Source: Sphingobium quisquiliarum P25 (GTDB lineage Bacteria; Pseudomonadota; Alphaproteobacteria; Sphingomonadales; Sphingomonadaceae). From it: a DNA stretch of 64,000 nt. This document shows positions 17,105-25,273 of this stretch, in pieces. Each line of letters opens with the position of its first letter. Positions within the stretch are counted from its first letter, which is position 1. The translations under genes were made by a program, and so were the position numbers. A model generated the notes under the pieces. It did no database searches. It worked only from the letters and a program-made list of their open reading frames with translations, and was not told the DNA's origin. The stretch lies in contig NZ_ATHO01000071.1 in the NCBI RefSeq assembly GCF_000445065.1, forward strand, positions 1 through 64,000, given 5' to 3'.

Positions 17105-19384
17105 TCAGAATTCGACCCTGACCTCACCGCCGATCGTGCGCGGTTCGTTATAGGGCGTGGTGAAGCTCTGGAAGCCGTCGAAGGCCGTGCCGCCCACGCC
17201 GATCGTGAAGTCCGAACGGCGCCTGTTGTTGAACAGATTTTCGGCAAAGAGCGATACGCGCAGCTGCTTGCCAGCCGGTATCGGCCGCGTCCATGTAAGC
17301 CGCGCGTTGACGTTCCTTGTCGCCTGATTGGTATAAAGCTCATGGCCCGGCACCAACGGCCCGGCACCGGCGGAGGTGAACACCGCGCTCTGGTAAGTAT
17401 AGGCGCCATGAACCGCGAACGCATTGTCGCCTGCGCGCAGGAACGTCCAGTCGCCACTCAGTGTCAGCGAATGTTTCGGGACATAAGGCAGGGTGAAATA
17501 GCCAGCGACATTGTCACCCACGTTGAAAGGGGAGCTTGGATTGACCGCCGGATCGAAAATCGTTCCCGGCAAAGCGACGACCTGTTTCAGATCGCTTTTC
17601 AGATAGCCATAGGATGCGCGCAGCGAAAGATCGGGCGACGGTTGAAGCGTGGCATCGATCTCCACGCCTTTGATTTCGGCCTTACCCGCATTGGCCGAAG
17701 CGATAATGCTGGTATCGACCGGGTCCGCGCCGAAGATGATCTGGAGATCGTCAAACTTGTTCAGGAAGGCAGCTACGTTGAAGGTGAGCAACCGGTCGAA
17801 CAACTGCGACTTCAGCCCCACTTCATAAGCGGTAATCTTTTCCGGGCCGAACGTCTGGGTGAAATCCTTCGACAACTCGCTGGAACCGCCCGCCTTATAG
17901 GCTTTGGAGAAGCGGAAATAGGTCATCATCTGGGGCGTCCATTGCACGGCCAGGTTTGCCATCGGACTGAAATTGTTGAAGCGCTGGGAATTTGTGATGT
18001 TATCGTCCACCAGAGCGCCATTGATCGTCCTGTCACGCGACGCATCGCGAAGATCACGCGTGTAACGCCCGCCGACCGTCAACTTTATGCGATCATCGAA
18101 GACCGGCGGCGTCCAGGTCGATTGCGCATAGGCGGCGTAGGATTCCGATTTGGCGTGAATGACGGTTTGGGTCAGCTGCTCGGCGCCGAACAGCAGATAG
18201 CCAAGTGTCGTGTCGAAGGGGTGGTAACCACTTTCCTTGAAATAATAGAGGCCGCCGGTGAAATCGAGCCTGGACGTGATATCGCCGATCAGCTGGAATT
18301 CCTGCGTATATTGCTTTGTGCGATAATAATGCTGGCTTTCGACCGTCAGCGGAAAGAACGGCGTCGACTGTGCCACGCCATAATTGACGTCCTGCGTGGC
18401 GCGCGTTCCCCTATAGGCACTCAGCGAGCGGAGAAGAACGGCGTCCGACAATTGATATTCCAGCGTCAGCTGGTGATCCACGAATTTGGTGACGCTATAA
18501 TCCAGGTCCAGCGGCGCGTAGGTCCGGTCGCGATCAGCGCTGTAGCCCGGAATGGCTCCCACCAGTGCCGGGTTCACATAATAAGGCGGCGTCGATCGCA
18601 CGCGGCCCAGATCGAAGGCATAACGGACGGTGAAATCGTCCACCGGCTTCCATTCCGCCGCGATCCGTCCCGCAATCTGGCCGAACTCACCGAAGTTCAG
18701 TTGCGCGCCCGGATTTTTGACCCAGCCGTCCTTGCTCTTGTAGGAAATGGTTCCCTTGATCGCTAGGTTACCGAACGAAGGCAGATCGACGCTGCCCAGC
18801 GCTCGTACCAGATTGCGGCTGCCGAAGGACAGGGATGCGCTACCACCCCATTCGCCGGTCGGCTGTCGAGTGATGATGTTCACAGCGCCGCCGGTCGTGT
18901 TCCGCCCATAAAGCGTGCCCTGCGGCCCGCGTAGAACTTCGATCCGCTCCGGCTCGCCAAGGTCGAGCAGAGCGCCCTGCGGCCGGGCGATGTAGAAGCC
19001 ATCGATATAGACGCCGACGCCGCCATCGCGGGTGATCTGGCCGGGATCGTTATTTCCCTGGCCACGCATCGCAAAGGCCAGCGTGTCGGATGAGTTGGGA
19101 TAGGCGACGACATTCAGGCTGGGCGCGATCGCCGCCAGATTGGCGAGGCTGGTGACGCCCTGGCTTTGCAAGGTGTCGCTCTGTATCGCGGTGATCGCAA
19201 TAGGCACCGTCTGAAGCGCCTGCGCGCGGCGCTGGGCGGTGACGATGATCTCTCCGGGCGCGGGCATATCCACCGAAACCGGCTGAACCTGACCCTCTTG
19301 CGCATGGACCGGCACAGCAGCGGACAGCGCCATAGCCATCGCAGCGCCAGCCATCAAGCAGGCGCACTTATCCTGATGAGACAT
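17105..19384 (-). CDS. TonB-dependent receptor
   Basis: A 759-residue receptor. A signal peptide ends ...VPVHAQ, followed by GEIIVTAQRRAQALQTVP, a plug with LRGPQGTLYGRNTTGGAVNI, and a barrel ending EVRVEF with a terminal Phe. GGAGGGG lies ahead of the start. The gene downstream on this strand encodes an NAD(P)-binding protein, and a TetR gene lies upstream on the same strand. A TCGTG/CACGA pair (19546-19550, 19557-19561) in the 223-bp leader could be the regulator site. Close to the P450/F420 genes, it is the best candidate importer for their substrate. Confidence 0.92.
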   Translation of the reverse strand: MSHQDKCACLMAGAAMAMALSAAVPVHAQEGQVQPVSVDMPAPGEIIVTAQRRAQALQTVPIAITAIQSDTLQSQGVTSLANLAAIAPSLNVVAYPNSSDTLAFAMRGQGNNDPGQITRDGGVGVYIDGFYIARPQGALLDLGEPERIEVLRGPQGTLYGRNTTGGAVNIITRQPTGEWGGSASLSFGSRNLVRALGSVDLPSFGNLAIKGTISYKSKDGWVKNPGAQLNFGEFGQIAGRIAAEWKPVDDFTVRYAFDLGRVRSTPPYYVNPALVGAIPGYSADRDRTYAPLDLDYSVTKFVDHQLTLEYQLSDAVLLRSLSAYRGTRATQDVNYGVAQSTPFFPLTVESQHYYRTKQYTQEFQLIGDITSRLDFTGGLYYFKESGYHPFDTTLGYLLFGAEQLTQTVIHAKSESYAAYAQSTWTPPVFDDRIKLTVGGRYTRDLRDASRDRTINGALVDDNITNSQRFNNFSPMANLAVQWTPQMMTYFRFSKAYKAGGSSELSKDFTQTFGPEKITAYEVGLKSQLFDRLLTFNVAAFLNKFDDLQIIFGADPVDTSIIASANAGKAEIKGVEIDATLQPSPDLSLRASYGYLKSDLKQVVALPGTIFDPAVNPSSPFNVGDNVAGYFTLPYVPKHSLTLSGDWTFLRAGDNAFAVHGAYTYQSAVFTSAGAGPLVPGHELYTNQATRNVNARLTWTRPIPAGKQLRVSLFAENLFNNRRRSDFTIGVGGTAFDGFQSFTTPYNEPRTIGGEVRVEF

Positions 19385-19607
19385 CTTCCATCCCCTCCCT
19401 CGTTATGCCGGACCTCGTCCGGCTTACGGCTTTTGCCGCATTGTTGACGAGCAAGCGTGATCCTTGGGACGCGGCGGACATGCATCCGCCGAATCGGAAC
19501 GATCCGTTGCGTTTTCAAATTAGGGCAATCAATGATGTAGGTCAATCGTGACTTAGCACGACTGATTCACGCCATGCGGCAGCTCCGGCCACAATCAGGA
19601 TAAAATG

Positions 19608-20264
19608 TCAGCGGCGCTTGCAGCCGTTCAGGAACAGGGCGACGGCCGAACGCACCCAGTCCTCCTGCGCCGCGCTGTCCATCTTCTTGACGCCCAGGAT
19701 TGTCCAGTTGAGCGGCGCCATGTTCACCATCGTTTCCAGCAACTCGGTGGCGCGTTGCAAGTCATCGACAATGATCTCGCCGCTTTCATGCCCTTGCGCC
19801 AGCAACTCCCGAAGCGCCCGCCGCGCAGGGAAGGCGGTGGCATATTCCCCCCGCCGGGCAAGATCGGGAAAGCGCTGGGCTTCGCCCGTCACAATGCTGT
19901 AGATGCGGACCAGCTTAGGCTGCAACATACGCGACAGCATCGCCAGCGATGTGGCGACCAGCCGTTCCTCGAACGATCCTTCCGCGCTTATGCTCCTTTT
20001 ATCCGGCTTGGCGAGGATGCGTTCGTCAACAGCGATGAACAACCCCTCCTTGCTGCCGAAACGCGCGTAGATCGTCTTTTTGGCAGTGCCCGCGGCAGCC
20101 GCGATGGCCTCGATGCTGGTGTCGCCAAAGCCCTTGGACAGGAACATTTTCTCGGCCGTGTCGAGGATGACGGTTTGAAGACGCTCCGCATCGCATTTGG
20201 ACGGACGCCCTCCCCTTTTTGGCTTTTGCGGAGTTTGACCTGCACGCTCCTTTTGAGCACTCAT
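19608..20264 (-). CDS. TetR/AcrR family regulator
   Basis: A TetR repressor of about 218 residues. After a basic N-terminal arm (PKRGGRPSKCDAER) comes the HTH (AEKMFLSKGFGDTSIEAIAAAAG, then KKTIYARFGSKEGLF), and a helical domain ending NGCKRR. The start at 20264 is 8 nt after AAGGTG; a GTG at 20273 is possible. It lies immediately upstream of the receptor on the same strand and downstream of the LLM/P450 genes, so it may control both. The ligand is unknown. Confidence 0.88.
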   Translation of the reverse strand: MSAQKERAGQTPQKPKRGGRPSKCDAERLQTVILDTAEKMFLSKGFGDTSIEAIAAAAGTAKKTIYARFGSKEGLFIAVDERILAKPDKRSISAEGSFEERLVATSLAMLSRMLQPKLVRIYSIVTGEAQRFPDLARRGEYATAFPARRALRELLAQGHESGEIIVDDLQRATELLETMVNMAPLNWTILGVKKMDSAAQEDWVRSAVALFLNGCKRR

Positions 20265-20415
20265 TCCCGGCACACCTTCAATGGGTTGACGTCAGGAGCA
20301 CTAGGTCGGCGCGGGCGACTATGCAATTCCGATCGATACACTTCTGTTCCAAGCGAAGGGGTGCGGCGTCCGTTTCCCCTTCACGCGACATCCTCTCTTT
20401 TAAATCAGCCGCGCC

Positions 20416-21318
20416 CTAAACCCCGGCGCTGTATGCCAGCGCTTCCAGCAGTTCCTCTCCGGGCATAGCCTCTCCCTGCGGCAGCAGCGGCTCAAGGCAG
20501 ACATGGTTCGCGCCTGCATCCAGATGCGCCCTGATGGAAGCACGGATCGCCTCTGTGTTGCCCCATGCGACCAGCCCGTCCACCAGCCGGTGCGATCCTC
20601 CGTTCAGGAAATCGGACTCATCGAACCCCATCCGCTCCCAATGCTTCCGCTGATGGGGCACGGCAAGGTAGAGGGCCAGCCCCGCCCGCCCGATTTCCCG
20701 CGCGCGGCTGGGCGATGTTTCAAGGACGACTTTCTGCTGGATGCCTAGCAGCGCATCCGGGCCCATCGCGCTGCGCGCCTGCGCGGTAAATTCGGGAGTG
20801 ACGTTGCACGGATAAGCCCCCAATGCCTCCTGTCCCGCAAGCTTGATCATCTGCGGACCCAGGGCGGCGATCACCACGGGCACCGGCTGAGGCGGCGGGC
20901 AGGATCCGTAATGACATGCCTGCATCGCCCTCAGGTAGCTGCGCATGGCTGGCACCGGCGGCGCGAAACTATGGCCGCGCGCCTCCACCAGAGGCGGCGT
21001 GGACACGCCCAGCCCCAGGATGAACCGGCCGCCCGACTGTTCGGCCAAGGTGTTCGCGCCACCCATCATCGCCTGCGGATCGCGTGAATAGATGGAGGCG
21101 ATCCCCGTTCCGATCACCAGCCTTTCTGTCTGGGACAGCAGATAGGCCGCGTGCGCCAGCGGATCGCGACCCAATCCTTCGCCGAACCAGAAGGCGCTGA
21201 AACCATGACGTTCGACCGATCGTGCAAGCGCCGCAGCGTCCCGCGCGGGCAGGTGATCGGTATGGAACCAGATTCCCGGTGAAGGTGACAGTCCCGGCGC
21301 CTTGCCTGACGACAGCAT
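20416..21318 (-). CDS. LLM-class (F420-type) flavin oxidoreductase
   Basis: A 300-residue luciferase-like TIM-barrel protein. Typical segments are FSAFWFGEGLGRDPLA, VIGTGIASIYSRDP, and GGRFILGLGVS (the conserved GRF.LGLGxG element). It is near the length of F420-dependent LLM enzymes of the TIGR03620 kind. The cofactor cannot be proved from sequence; the FO synthase and F420:NADP oxidoreductase nearby make F420 likely. Its ATG overlaps the P450 stop by one base (TGATG), so the two are translationally coupled and may act in succession. Confidence 0.83.
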   Translation of the reverse strand: MLSSGKAPGLSPSPGIWFHTDHLPARDAAALARSVERHGFSAFWFGEGLGRDPLAHAAYLLSQTERLVIGTGIASIYSRDPQAMMGGANTLAEQSGGRFILGLGVSTPPLVEARGHSFAPPVPAMRSYLRAMQACHYGSCPPPQPVPVVIAALGPQMIKLAGQEALGAYPCNVTPEFTAQARSAMGPDALLGIQQKVVLETSPSRAREIGRAGLALYLAVPHQRKHWERMGFDESDFLNGGSHRLVDGLVAWGNTEAIRASIRAHLDAGANHVCLEPLLPQGEAMPGEELLEALAYSAGV

Positions 21319-22514
21319 CAGGCGGCGCCTCTGGCCAGCCGCATGGGCAACTCAGCAAATCCCTTGGTAAGCTCGGTCTTGATCTTCCGCGCCCGCCCGA
21401 CATCCAACTCATAATCCGGAAAGCGTGCGAGCAACTCCTCCATCAGAACGCGCACCTCCAGCCGCGCGAAGTGGATGCCAAGGCAAAGGTGCGGCCCGCC
21501 GGAAAAGCTGAGGATGCGCCGCTTGCCCCGCCGCACGTCGAACTCGTCAGGGCGATCGAATTCCCGCTCATCGCGATTGCCCGAGGCATAGAGCAGCAGC
21601 ACGCCCTGCCCCTGTTTCAGCGTCTGGCCATGCAGCGTCACGTCCTGCGCGACCGTCCGGCACAGAAACTGTGTCGGATTGTCATATCTCAGCGCTTCCT
21701 GAAACGCGTCCAGAAGCAGAGAGGGATCGGCGACCACCTGCTTCTTCTGCTCGGGAAACTGATGCAGCAGGTAGATGAGCAAGGTGACGCCCTTCGCAAT
21801 CGTCTCCGACCCGCCAGACACCAGCATTCCCAAGTGGATGGACGCTTCTTCCTTCGACATCCGCCGCCCGATGCGCTGCTCATATTGGAAGAACGCCGAA
21901 ACCGCATCGTTGGGCTGCTCGATCCATCCACGGCGGCTCTCCGCCAGCTCGCCGCAATAGGCGTTCATTTCCTCATAGGCGCGCAGCCCTTCCTCCGTCA
22001 CTGCACCATCGGACGGATCGTGGCCGAAAAGCAGGCTCACGCATTCCCGCATGCGCGGCTGGTCGGAAGGGGGGACGCCGACGAAATCAAAGATCAAGCG
22101 CGACGCCAGCGGCATGGCAAGGTCGTCCATGACATCGAATTCATCCCGCCCGCTCAAGTCGTCGAGAAATTCGGTCACTGCCATCCGCATCATCTCCGCC
22201 TGCTTCTTGACCGCCGCTGCGTTCAGGAGGGGCAAGAACATCTTTTGCAGCATGGTATGATCAGGCGGATCGACCCAGTTGAGAATGGGTATGACCGGCT
22301 GTTCCTTGGTCAGAACTTGCGAAGGCAGCGTTCCCTTGCTGCTCGTGAACCGCACCGTATCCAGCGACGTGTTCCAGATGTCCTCGAAACGCGACAGCGC
22401 CCAGGCATCATATTTCTCCAGATAAAAAGCAGGGGCATCGTCGCGCATCCGCTTATAGATGGGATGCGGGTCACCGCCGATGATCGCATCGGCAAAGGGA
22501 TCATAGTCGATCAT
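21318..22514 (-). CDS. Cytochrome P450
   Basis: A 398-residue soluble bacterial P450. The haem-binding loop is FSGGPHLCLG with ligand Cys344. The K-helix ExxR is in FQEALRY. The I-helix is VSGGSETIAKG, where the usual acid-Thr pair is Glu-Thr. The start at 22514 follows GGGGGAGC; an upstream start at 22637 would overlap the NTF2-like gene. It inserts oxygen into an unactivated C-H bond and needs a ferredoxin and reductase, none of which lies in this window. It sits 13 bp behind the NTF2-like gene and overlaps the LLM gene. A terpenoid or steroid substrate is possible but unproved. Confidence 0.92.
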   Translation of the reverse strand: MIDYDPFADAIIGGDPHPIYKRMRDDAPAFYLEKYDAWALSRFEDIWNTSLDTVRFTSSKGTLPSQVLTKEQPVIPILNWVDPPDHTMLQKMFLPLLNAAAVKKQAEMMRMAVTEFLDDLSGRDEFDVMDDLAMPLASRLIFDFVGVPPSDQPRMRECVSLLFGHDPSDGAVTEEGLRAYEEMNAYCGELAESRRGWIEQPNDAVSAFFQYEQRIGRRMSKEEASIHLGMLVSGGSETIAKGVTLLIYLLHQFPEQKKQVVADPSLLLDAFQEALRYDNPTQFLCRTVAQDVTLHGQTLKQGQGVLLLYASGNRDEREFDRPDEFDVRRGKRRILSFSGGPHLCLGIHFARLEVRVLMEELLARFPDYELDVGRARKIKTELTKGFAELPMRLARGAA

Positions 22515-22527
22515 ATTGCTCCCCCGA

Positions 22528-22890
22528 TTACAGATCGTGGGCGATGCTATATTCGACGATCTTTCCGTCACGCAGTTTCCAGAAATCGAAATAGGTCGAA
22601 TATTCATCGGCCTTGTCGGGGTAACTGTGCAGCACATGCCCGGATATGGCGATGAAGTCCCCTTCGATCAGGACATTCGTGGGAATATGCTTCGTCACCT
22701 CTCCCCTGTCTGCATGATAGGTCTTCATACGCTCGATGAAATCGAGATATTCTTCAAGGTTCAACGGCTTTTCCAGCCCGACATTGATCGCGGTGAGCAG
22801 TAAGTCGGGGTGCAGCCATTCGCGCAGCTTTTCGCGGTCGACATCATCGCTGTAGCGGAAAAACTGCTGAATTTCCTCCAGGGTCATCAT
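22528..22890 (-). CDS. NTF2/SnoaL-like small protein
   Basis: A 120-residue cytosolic NTF2-like protein: MMTLEEIQQFFRYSDDVD helix, HPDLLLTAINVG, then the central strand VLIEGDFIAISGHVLHSY and a terminal FDFWKLRDGKIVEYS that is typical of the SnoaL-like fold. No signal peptide, in contrast to the exported relative at 10465-11061. Members include isomerases such as ketosteroid isomerase and limonene-epoxide hydrolase, but the catalytic residues cannot be matched with confidence. GGAGAG is adjacent to the double ATG start. First gene of the NTF2-P450-LLM operon. Confidence 0.8.
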   Translation of the reverse strand: MMTLEEIQQFFRYSDDVDREKLREWLHPDLLLTAINVGLEKPLNLEEYLDFIERMKTYHADRGEVTKHIPTNVLIEGDFIAISGHVLHSYPDKADEYSTYFDFWKLRDGKIVEYSIAHDL

Positions 22891-23229
22891 CCACTCTCCT
22901 GTGCCAAATTCCTACCGCGCTGCGGGCGCGGCCATCGGGCAATGCCATGCCTCTCGCCATGACGGTTACCGTGGCGATGCTCGCCCGTCAATCTTTCAGG
23001 AACGAGACGTTGCGTTTCTTTATTGCCCATTTTAGGGATGCATGAATGCTCTGATTGATTCGCCTGGCGGCATCCCCGTCATGCGAAGATCATGAGAATG
23101 GGAGAGGGCGCTGCATGGAAAAGGTTCATGGCCTCGGCAGCCGTTGCCAGCCTTGAAAAGGCTGCTTTGGCGATGCCACCGCGCTGACGCGCCAGTCTTT
23201 TGCAGCGAACTGCACTGAAAGAGAAAAAG
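22891..23229. other. Divergent intergenic region between the two F420-linked blocks
   Basis: About 340 bp separate the minus-strand NTF2-P450-LLM operon from the plus-strand sulfotransferase/FO synthase genes. Promoters for both must lie here. I see no convincing palindrome, repeat or RNA element, only a short T-rich run around 23013-23033. Confidence 0.5.
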
Positions 23230-24354
23230 ATGCTCTATTTCGACGTCTACACCATGTTCAAGATACCCGTCCTTATCTTCAAGAAGGAACGCGGTATAAA
23301 GCGGATCGCGGGAGCGCTTCTGGCATGGCTGTTTTTCGTTGTCGCAGGTATCTTCTCCTATCTCTGCATGCTTCTTGACTATGTCTTCTTCCCCGGCGTG
23401 CGCAAGGTCGAGGTCAAGGCGCCGATCTTCGTGGTGGGCAATGGCCGCAGCGGCACCACGCAGATGCACCGCCTGCTGACGGGCGACGAAGAACGCATGT
23501 CCTTCTTCAAGGGATATGAGCTTCTCATCCCATCGCTGGTGCAGAAGAAGATGCTGGCGGGTGCAGCGGCGCTCGACCGGCTCTTGCTGGGCGGCCGCAT
23601 CTACAAGCGCATCCGCGACAAGCATGACAATGGATTGCAGGAAGTGCGCCAGATGCACGACTGGCGCATGGACAGTTCCGAAGAAGACGACTTCATCATG
23701 CTGTATAACTTCAGCGCCAGCACCCTCATCACCTTCTTTCCCTATATCCGGGAATTCCACTACCTGTTCTACACGGACCAGCGGCCCGAAAAGGCGCGCA
23801 GGCGAATCATGGGATTTTACAAGGCGGCGCTTCAGCGGCAGATCTACGCGACCGGCAGCAACCGCATCCATTGCTGCAAAAGCCCATCCTTCACAGTGAA
23901 GATCCGTTCCCTGCGCGAGACCTTTCCCGACGCCCGCTTCGTTGCGATGGTCCGCAATCCGGCAGAAATGCTGCCCAGCCTTGAACATCTGATGCAATGG
24001 TATTGGGACAAGCAAGGCTGTCATTCCGAATTGTCGCACGAAGCGGCCAAGGCGTTGTCGGACCAGCAGATGTCGCAGTATAATTATATGTTCGAAGCGC
24101 TGGCATCCATTCCCGCGAAAGACCAGTTCGTCGTCCACTTCCCTGATCTTGTCGCGGACCCCAAGGCGGTTGTCGAAGGCATTTACGAACGCTTCGGCAT
24201 GCCGATCAGCCCGTCCTACGCCGCTTTCCTGGACGAGGAACGGGAAAAGGCGCAACACTTCGTCAGCAAGCATGACTATGAAAAGGCGTCGGGAGAGGAA
24301 CGCGAACGCTACACCGCGCAGATCCCCGAACTGGCGCTGCGTTTCGGCTGGTAG
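23230..24354 (+). CDS. Membrane-anchored sulfotransferase-family protein
   Basis: A 374-residue protein with one N-terminal membrane segment (about residues 27-50) followed by a PAPS-type sulfotransferase domain. The 5'-phosphosulfate loop GNGRSGTT is at residues 70-77, and the 3'-phosphate segment RFVAMVRNPAEMLPS follows later. Such enzymes place sulfate on hydroxyl groups of lipids or glycans; the anchor points to a membrane lipid-like acceptor. ATG 23230 is chosen over TTG 23200 because it directly precedes the hydrophobic part, although its ribosome site is weak. It is 42 bp ahead of the LLM gene. Deacetylation or kinase P-loops were considered, but the loop and RNP motif fit sulfotransferase. 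Confidence 0.78.
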   Translation: MLYFDVYTMFKIPVLIFKKERGIKRIAGALLAWLFFVVAGIFSYLCMLLDYVFFPGVRKVEVKAPIFVVGNGRSGTTQMHRLLTGDEERMSFFKGYELLIPSLVQKKMLAGAAALDRLLLGGRIYKRIRDKHDNGLQEVRQMHDWRMDSSEEDDFIMLYNFSASTLITFFPYIREFHYLFYTDQRPEKARRRIMGFYKAALQRQIYATGSNRIHCCKSPSFTVKIRSLRETFPDARFVAMVRNPAEMLPSLEHLMQWYWDKQGCHSELSHEAAKALSDQQMSQYNYMFEALASIPAKDQFVVHFPDLVADPKAVVEGIYERFGMPISPSYAAFLDEEREKAQHFVSKHDYEKASGEERERYTAQIPELALRFGW

Positions 24355-24396
24355 GATCGCTGGCCGCCCTTCAATCTCCCCTAGAGGATATTTCCC

Positions 24397-25239
24397 ATGC
24401 AATTCTGGCAATCTTTCGCCCGCACGCCGATGGAGCATATGCCGGACCTGGTCCAGGCGGCTGAGGATATCGGCTTCACCGGCGTGACGATTAGCGACCA
24501 CTTGGTTCGGCCGGTCGAAATCAACACTCCCTACCCCTATTCCGCCGACGGCAAGCCCGTCAGCACCACCCACACGCCCTTTGCCGAACCCTGGGTTCTC
24601 ATCACCCATCTGGCCGGATTTACGAAGACGTTGCGTTTCATGCCTTCTGTTTACGTCCTGCCATTGCGCGATCCGGTCTCGGTCGCCAAGTCCCTCGGAT
24701 CGGCCTGCGTGCTGACCGGCGAGCGGATCGACTTCGGTATCGGCGTCGGCTGGATGCGTGAGGAGTTCGCGGTGACGGGGCAAGACTTTACGACGCGCGG
24801 CAAGCGAACCGACGAGATGCTGGAAATATTGGCGAAGCTGCTGACGGGTGAAGTCGTCGAGTATCATGGGGAATTCTACGACCTGCCGCCGCTGACGATG
24901 ACGCCAGCGCCGTCGAAAATGCCGATGATCCTGTGTGGCGGCGAAAGCAAGGCCGCTCTCAGGCGCGCCGCCCGCCTCGACGGCTGGTTGGGCGTCGCCT
25001 ATGATTTCGGCGAAATCCCCGGCGTGCTGGCGGGCGTGCGGGCAGCACGGGAAGATGCCGGGACGCTCGACCGACCCTTTGAAATCGTCCTTGCGGTGAA
25101 GGGCGGCGCTACGCCCGGCCAGATCAGCGAATTGGAGGAGATGGGCGTCACGCGCATGGTCCTGCCGCCGCTGATGGGGGATACCGCTGCGGAAAAGATG
25201 CGGCAGATGCGGGAATCCGCCCGGCGCGTGGGCCTCTAG
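24397..25239 (+). CDS. LLM-class F420-dependent-type oxidoreductase
   Basis: A 280-residue luciferase-like TIM barrel. Diagnostic segments are DIGFTGVTISDHLV, RIDFGIGVGWMREEF (GxGxGW) and ALRRAARLDGW. These fit the TIGR03619 type of F420-dependent enzyme, which performs hydride transfer to or from carbonyl, alcohol or alkene groups. It sits 34 bp ahead of the FO synthase gene, the strongest local evidence that its cofactor is F420. The paralogue at 20416-21318 is only distantly similar, so the locus carries two different LLM activities. Confidence 0.87.
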   Translation: MQFWQSFARTPMEHMPDLVQAAEDIGFTGVTISDHLVRPVEINTPYPYSADGKPVSTTHTPFAEPWVLITHLAGFTKTLRFMPSVYVLPLRDPVSVAKSLGSACVLTGERIDFGIGVGWMREEFAVTGQDFTTRGKRTDEMLEILAKLLTGEVVEYHGEFYDLPPLTMTPAPSKMPMILCGGESKAALRRAARLDGWLGVAYDFGEIPGVLAGVRAAREDAGTLDRPFEIVLAVKGGATPGQISELEEMGVTRMVLPPLMGDTAAEKMRQMRESARRVGL

Positions 25240-25273
25240 AGGCGCTGGAGATCTCAACAGTTGAGGTGAGCGA

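Noticed and set aside
17342-18766. 474-codon plus-strand frame opposite the receptor at 17105
   Set aside because: Composition typical of antisense high-GC frames; the receptor on the other strand is certain.
13030-24354. Alkyl sulfatase and sulfotransferase as one sulfate cycle
   Set aside because: They are about 8 kb apart, in different operons, one exported and one with a cytosolic-type PAPS domain. A common pathway is not supported.
23032-25257. Open minus-strand frame of 741 codons opposite the sulfotransferase and LLM genes
   Set aside because: It runs antisense to two well-recognised proteins, has no family motif, and its composition (many His, Arg, Gly) is what a high-GC antisense frame gives.
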